Positions 62,109-64,000 of a stretch of DNA of 64,000 nucleotides are shown here, piece by piece (positions within the stretch are counted from its first letter, which is position 1; every line of letters starts with the position of its first letter). The DNA is from Mucilaginibacter roseus (GTDB taxonomy: Bacteria; Bacteroidota; Bacteroidia; Sphingobacteriales; Sphingobacteriaceae). The position numbers and the translations under genes were made by a program. A model generated the notes under the pieces. It saw nothing but the letters and a program-made list of their open reading frames with translations, searched no databases and had not been told where the DNA came from. The stretch spans positions 496,001 to 560,000 of the forward strand of contig NZ_JAJPWV010000003.1 in the NCBI RefSeq assembly GCF_021215455.1, in the 5' to 3' direction.

Positions 62109-62879
62109 TTATGCACCTTTTTTTGCTTTAAGGCTTCCCATCAATTGTTCATACAAATCGGTTCCCTTAGTTTTCTGTGGTTTTAGCTTTTTGATGGTTG
62201 GCCGCTTGCCTTTGGCTTTTGCCTGAATGATCTTCAGCAGCTCCTCATGGTATTCATCTTTGAATTTAGACACATCAAAATCCTCAGCATATTGGTTGAT
62301 TAGCGCCAAGCCCACATCCAGCTCCTTCTTGCTCACTTTTACGTCATCGGCAATGTTAAGGTCTTCCGTGCTGCGTATTTCCTGCCCGAAACGGATCTTG
62401 GTTACCACCAGCACGTTTTCAACTGGGTGCACAATACAAAGCGTTTCGGTACTGCGTAATACGAAACGGGCAAGCCCGGCTTTTTTTGATTTAACCAATG
62501 CCTGCATCAGCAGGGCGTAAGCCTTGTTATTCTTGGTATCGGGCTCGGTGTAGTACGATGTTTCGTAGAACATCGGGTTAACGTCGGCAATATCCACAAA
62601 ACTCTCAATCTCAATCACCTTACTTTTTTCGGGCGCTGCATCTTCAAAATCACGCTCTTCAAGTATTATATAATCCTCATCCAGTTTATAGCCCTTTACA
62701 ATTTTATCGTAGGGAACTTCCTTATGTGTTTTCTCGTTTACGCGCTGGTATTTAATACGTGAGTGGTCTCGCCCGTCGAGCATATCCAGATCAAGCGAAC
62801 TACTTTGCACAGCCGAATATAATTTAACCGGAATGCTTACCAACCCAAAGCCTATCGAACCTTTCCATATTGATCTCAT
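62109..62879 (-). CDS. ku: Non-homologous end-joining protein Ku
   Basis: A DNA-end-binding protein of 256 residues. I chose the ATG at 62879 (MRSIWKGSIGFGLVSIPVKLYSAV), which is the canonical bacterial Ku start; 21 codons upstream are open but carry no family residues. RDHSRIKYQRVNEKTHKEVPYDKIVKGY in pieces, YIILEERDFEDA, and VVTKIRFGQEIR are core-domain landmarks. The C-terminal lysine-rich tail (KAKGKRPTIKKLKPQKTKG) is usual. It works with the ligase LigD, which is not in this window. Confidence 0.95.
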   Translation of the reverse strand: MRSIWKGSIGFGLVSIPVKLYSAVQSSSLDLDMLDGRDHSRIKYQRVNEKTHKEVPYDKIVKGYKLDEDYIILEERDFEDAAPEKSKVIEIESFVDIADVNPMFYETSYYTEPDTKNNKAYALLMQALVKSKKAGLARFVLRSTETLCIVHPVENVLVVTKIRFGQEIRSTEDLNIADDVKVSKKELDVGLALINQYAEDFDVSKFKDEYHEELLKIIQAKAKGKRPTIKKLKPQKTKGTDLYEQLMGSLKAKKGA

Positions 62880-63163
62880 AACAAAGCTATTAATGCAATG
62901 ATATAACTTTTGCACACAACAAAGGGTTTTAAAGCAGGGCATTTAATTAAGTTGGCATCTGCTTAATAGTTGCCCGGTGAGCCATTTTTCAAAACCCATA
63001 ATGCCCTTTAAACTATCTTAGAGCCTAATTAGTGAATAACAAATGGGTAATTAAAACCAATTCAGTCGCTACATGTTAAGCTGTACCAACCCTGTTGGCA
63101 ATTTTATCGTAGTTTATTACGTTTACTTCTTGATCTGCGGATTATTCAACTTACTACCATAGC

Positions 63164-63961
63164 ATGATTAAAAAATTCAGCACGCTGCTATTCGTACTTA
63201 CCTTGTTGGCAGCAGGCATTACCCGCGCGCAGGATAAAACTGCTTTTGATAAAGGGCTTTACGCCGAAAAAAGCGACACCCTCCGCTACCGTATATTGTT
63301 CCCGGTTCAGTTTGACCCCAACACCAAATACCCGTTAATAATTGTTTTACATGGCGCCGGTGAGCGCGGCAGTAACAATGAAGCGCAGCTGGCGTACGGC
63401 ACCAAGCTCTTTCTATCGCAGGAAGTGAGACAGCAGCACCAGGCTATTGTGGTTTACCCGCAATGCCCGGCGGACAGCTATTGGTCAAACGTCGATATCA
63501 GGAAAGACTCATTATCCGGCAAGCGCAAGTTTTATTTTCAGGATGCCAAGGCCGAACCTACCAAGGCCATGAAAGCGCTGATGGGTTTAACAGAAGAATT
63601 GCTGGATAAGCCATATGTAAACAAAAAGCAGGTATACATTGGCGGCCTCTCAATGGGAGGCATGGGCACATTCGAGATGCTGCGCCGCAAGCCTAAAGTA
63701 TTTGCCGCCGCGTTTGCTATTTGCGGTGGAGATAATACGCTTAATGCAAAAATCTATGCTAAAAAAGTTCCTTTATGGATATTCCACGGCGCTAAGGACA
63801 ATGTTGTGCCGCCGGATCACTCCGAAGTGATGGTAGCCGCTATCCGCGAAGCAGGCGGCGACCCGCGCTATACGGTATACCCAACTGCCATGCACGACAG
63901 CTGGACACAGGCTTTTGCCGAGCCGGACCTGCTGCCATGGTTATTCTCGCATAAAAAATAA
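63164..63961 (+). CDS. Exported alpha/beta hydrolase (esterase / prolyl-oligopeptidase-like)
   Basis: The product has 265 residues with a signal peptide (MIKKFSTLLFVLTLLAAGITRAQ). YPLIIVLHGAGERGSNNEAQL supplies the oxyanion region, IGGLSMGGMGTFEML the nucleophile elbow (G-x-S-x-G), WIFHGAKDNVVPPDHSEVM the acid, and AMHDSW the His. It resembles the PHB-depolymerase-like or PET-esterase-like branch used on plant or polymer esters. It is periplasmic or secreted. The substrate is not predictable. A gene ends convergently just after it. Confidence 0.85.
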   Translation: MIKKFSTLLFVLTLLAAGITRAQDKTAFDKGLYAEKSDTLRYRILFPVQFDPNTKYPLIIVLHGAGERGSNNEAQLAYGTKLFLSQEVRQQHQAIVVYPQCPADSYWSNVDIRKDSLSGKRKFYFQDAKAEPTKAMKALMGLTEELLDKPYVNKKQVYIGGLSMGGMGTFEMLRRKPKVFAAAFAICGGDNTLNAKIYAKKVPLWIFHGAKDNVVPPDHSEVMVAAIREAGGDPRYTVYPTAMHDSWTQAFAEPDLLPWLFSHKK

Positions 63962-64000
63962 TTACTGGGCCGATGTTATCCACCAGGTGTTGCCGAACGG
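63962..64000 (-). CDS. C-terminal end of an unidentified gene (partial)
   Basis: On the minus strand the window edge reads PFGNTWWITSAQ followed by TAA at 63962-63964, one base after the end of the convergent hydrolase gene. Twelve codons are too few to name a family; the aromatic-rich tail would suit an exported carbohydrate-active or surface protein, but that is a guess. Confidence 0.5.
   Translation of the reverse strand, partial: PFGNTWWITSAQ

Noticed and set aside
1-64000. CRISPR arrays, rRNA genes, complete insertion sequences or prophage structural genes.
   Set aside because: No regularly spaced repeats, rRNA-like stretches, transposase frames or phage morphogenesis genes were found on either strand.

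Overview
The window reads as chromosome of a Bacteroidetes bacterium, most likely Sphingobacteriaceae (Mucilaginibacter or Pedobacter type). Supporting signs are -7 promoter boxes of the form TAnnTTTG, almost no Shine-Dalgarno sequences, a type IX secretion C-terminal domain, several TonB-dependent receptors, an OxyR, SdpI and DUF1501/DUF1800 complement typical of the group, and family-style extragenic palindromes. The genus is inferred from gene content only.

Layout. 1-4.2 kb: end of a DUF5648-type protein, an NAD-dependent epimerase, glmS, and an OxyR-type peroxide sensor with both redox cysteines. 4.3-8.7 kb: a reductase/quinone-oxidoreductase pair divergent from a LytS/LytTR two-component system; the spacer holds a 12-bp direct repeat with 21-bp period that fits a LytTR operator. 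8.7-18.2 kb: sodA, a csaA-sdpI-tadA operon, a type IX secreted protein, a PQQ-type sugar dehydrogenase lipoprotein, a TonB receptor, a TM2 protein and an unrecognised gene. A DUF1304 gene at 18.3-18.7 kb is frameshifted.

18.78-27.95 kb is a degenerate integrated element. It is bounded by an interrupted copy of the 5' half of tRNA-Pro on the left and the intact tRNA-Pro(GGG) on the right. Paired integrase-arm-like repeats lie near both ends and a broken tyrosine integrase sits just inside the left end. Its cargo is a DUF922 metallopeptidase-like protein, small secreted proteins, a lipoprotein with a C-terminal JAMM/JAB-like motif, and three large GT-C type membrane glycosyltransferases.

28.1-40.3 kb is an assimilatory nitrate/nitrite locus: SUMT for siroheme, nirB, nirD, an outer-membrane channel, a NarK-type transporter, a nitrate reductase fused to its own FAD/NAD and [2Fe-2S] electron-input module, and a rubredoxin fused to a siroheme-reductase-like scaffold that has lost the cluster cysteines. 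Nitrate would enter through the porin and NarK, be reduced to nitrite by the fused reductase and then to ammonium by NirBD, with SUMT supplying siroheme precursor. Two genes of this locus share a leader with a hairpin whose loop carries GGTCGCA, followed by TTGCTTTAACAAATTAA; this looks like an undescribed cis-regulatory RNA and is the most interesting signal in the window.

40.5-64 kb is mostly housekeeping and envelope: a Gfo/Idh/MocA oxidoreductase with a DUF6807 protein, a DUF1800-DUF1501 pair, a Fur-box-controlled siderophore receptor, yebC, rsmI, lnt, a GlcNAc-kinase-type gene overlapping a stand-alone receiver, an RND-MFP-TolC efflux operon, an M61 peptidase, a tiny lmo0937-type membrane protein, a DUF892 protein, Ku, an esterase-like hydrolase, and the last codons of a gene that continues off the window.
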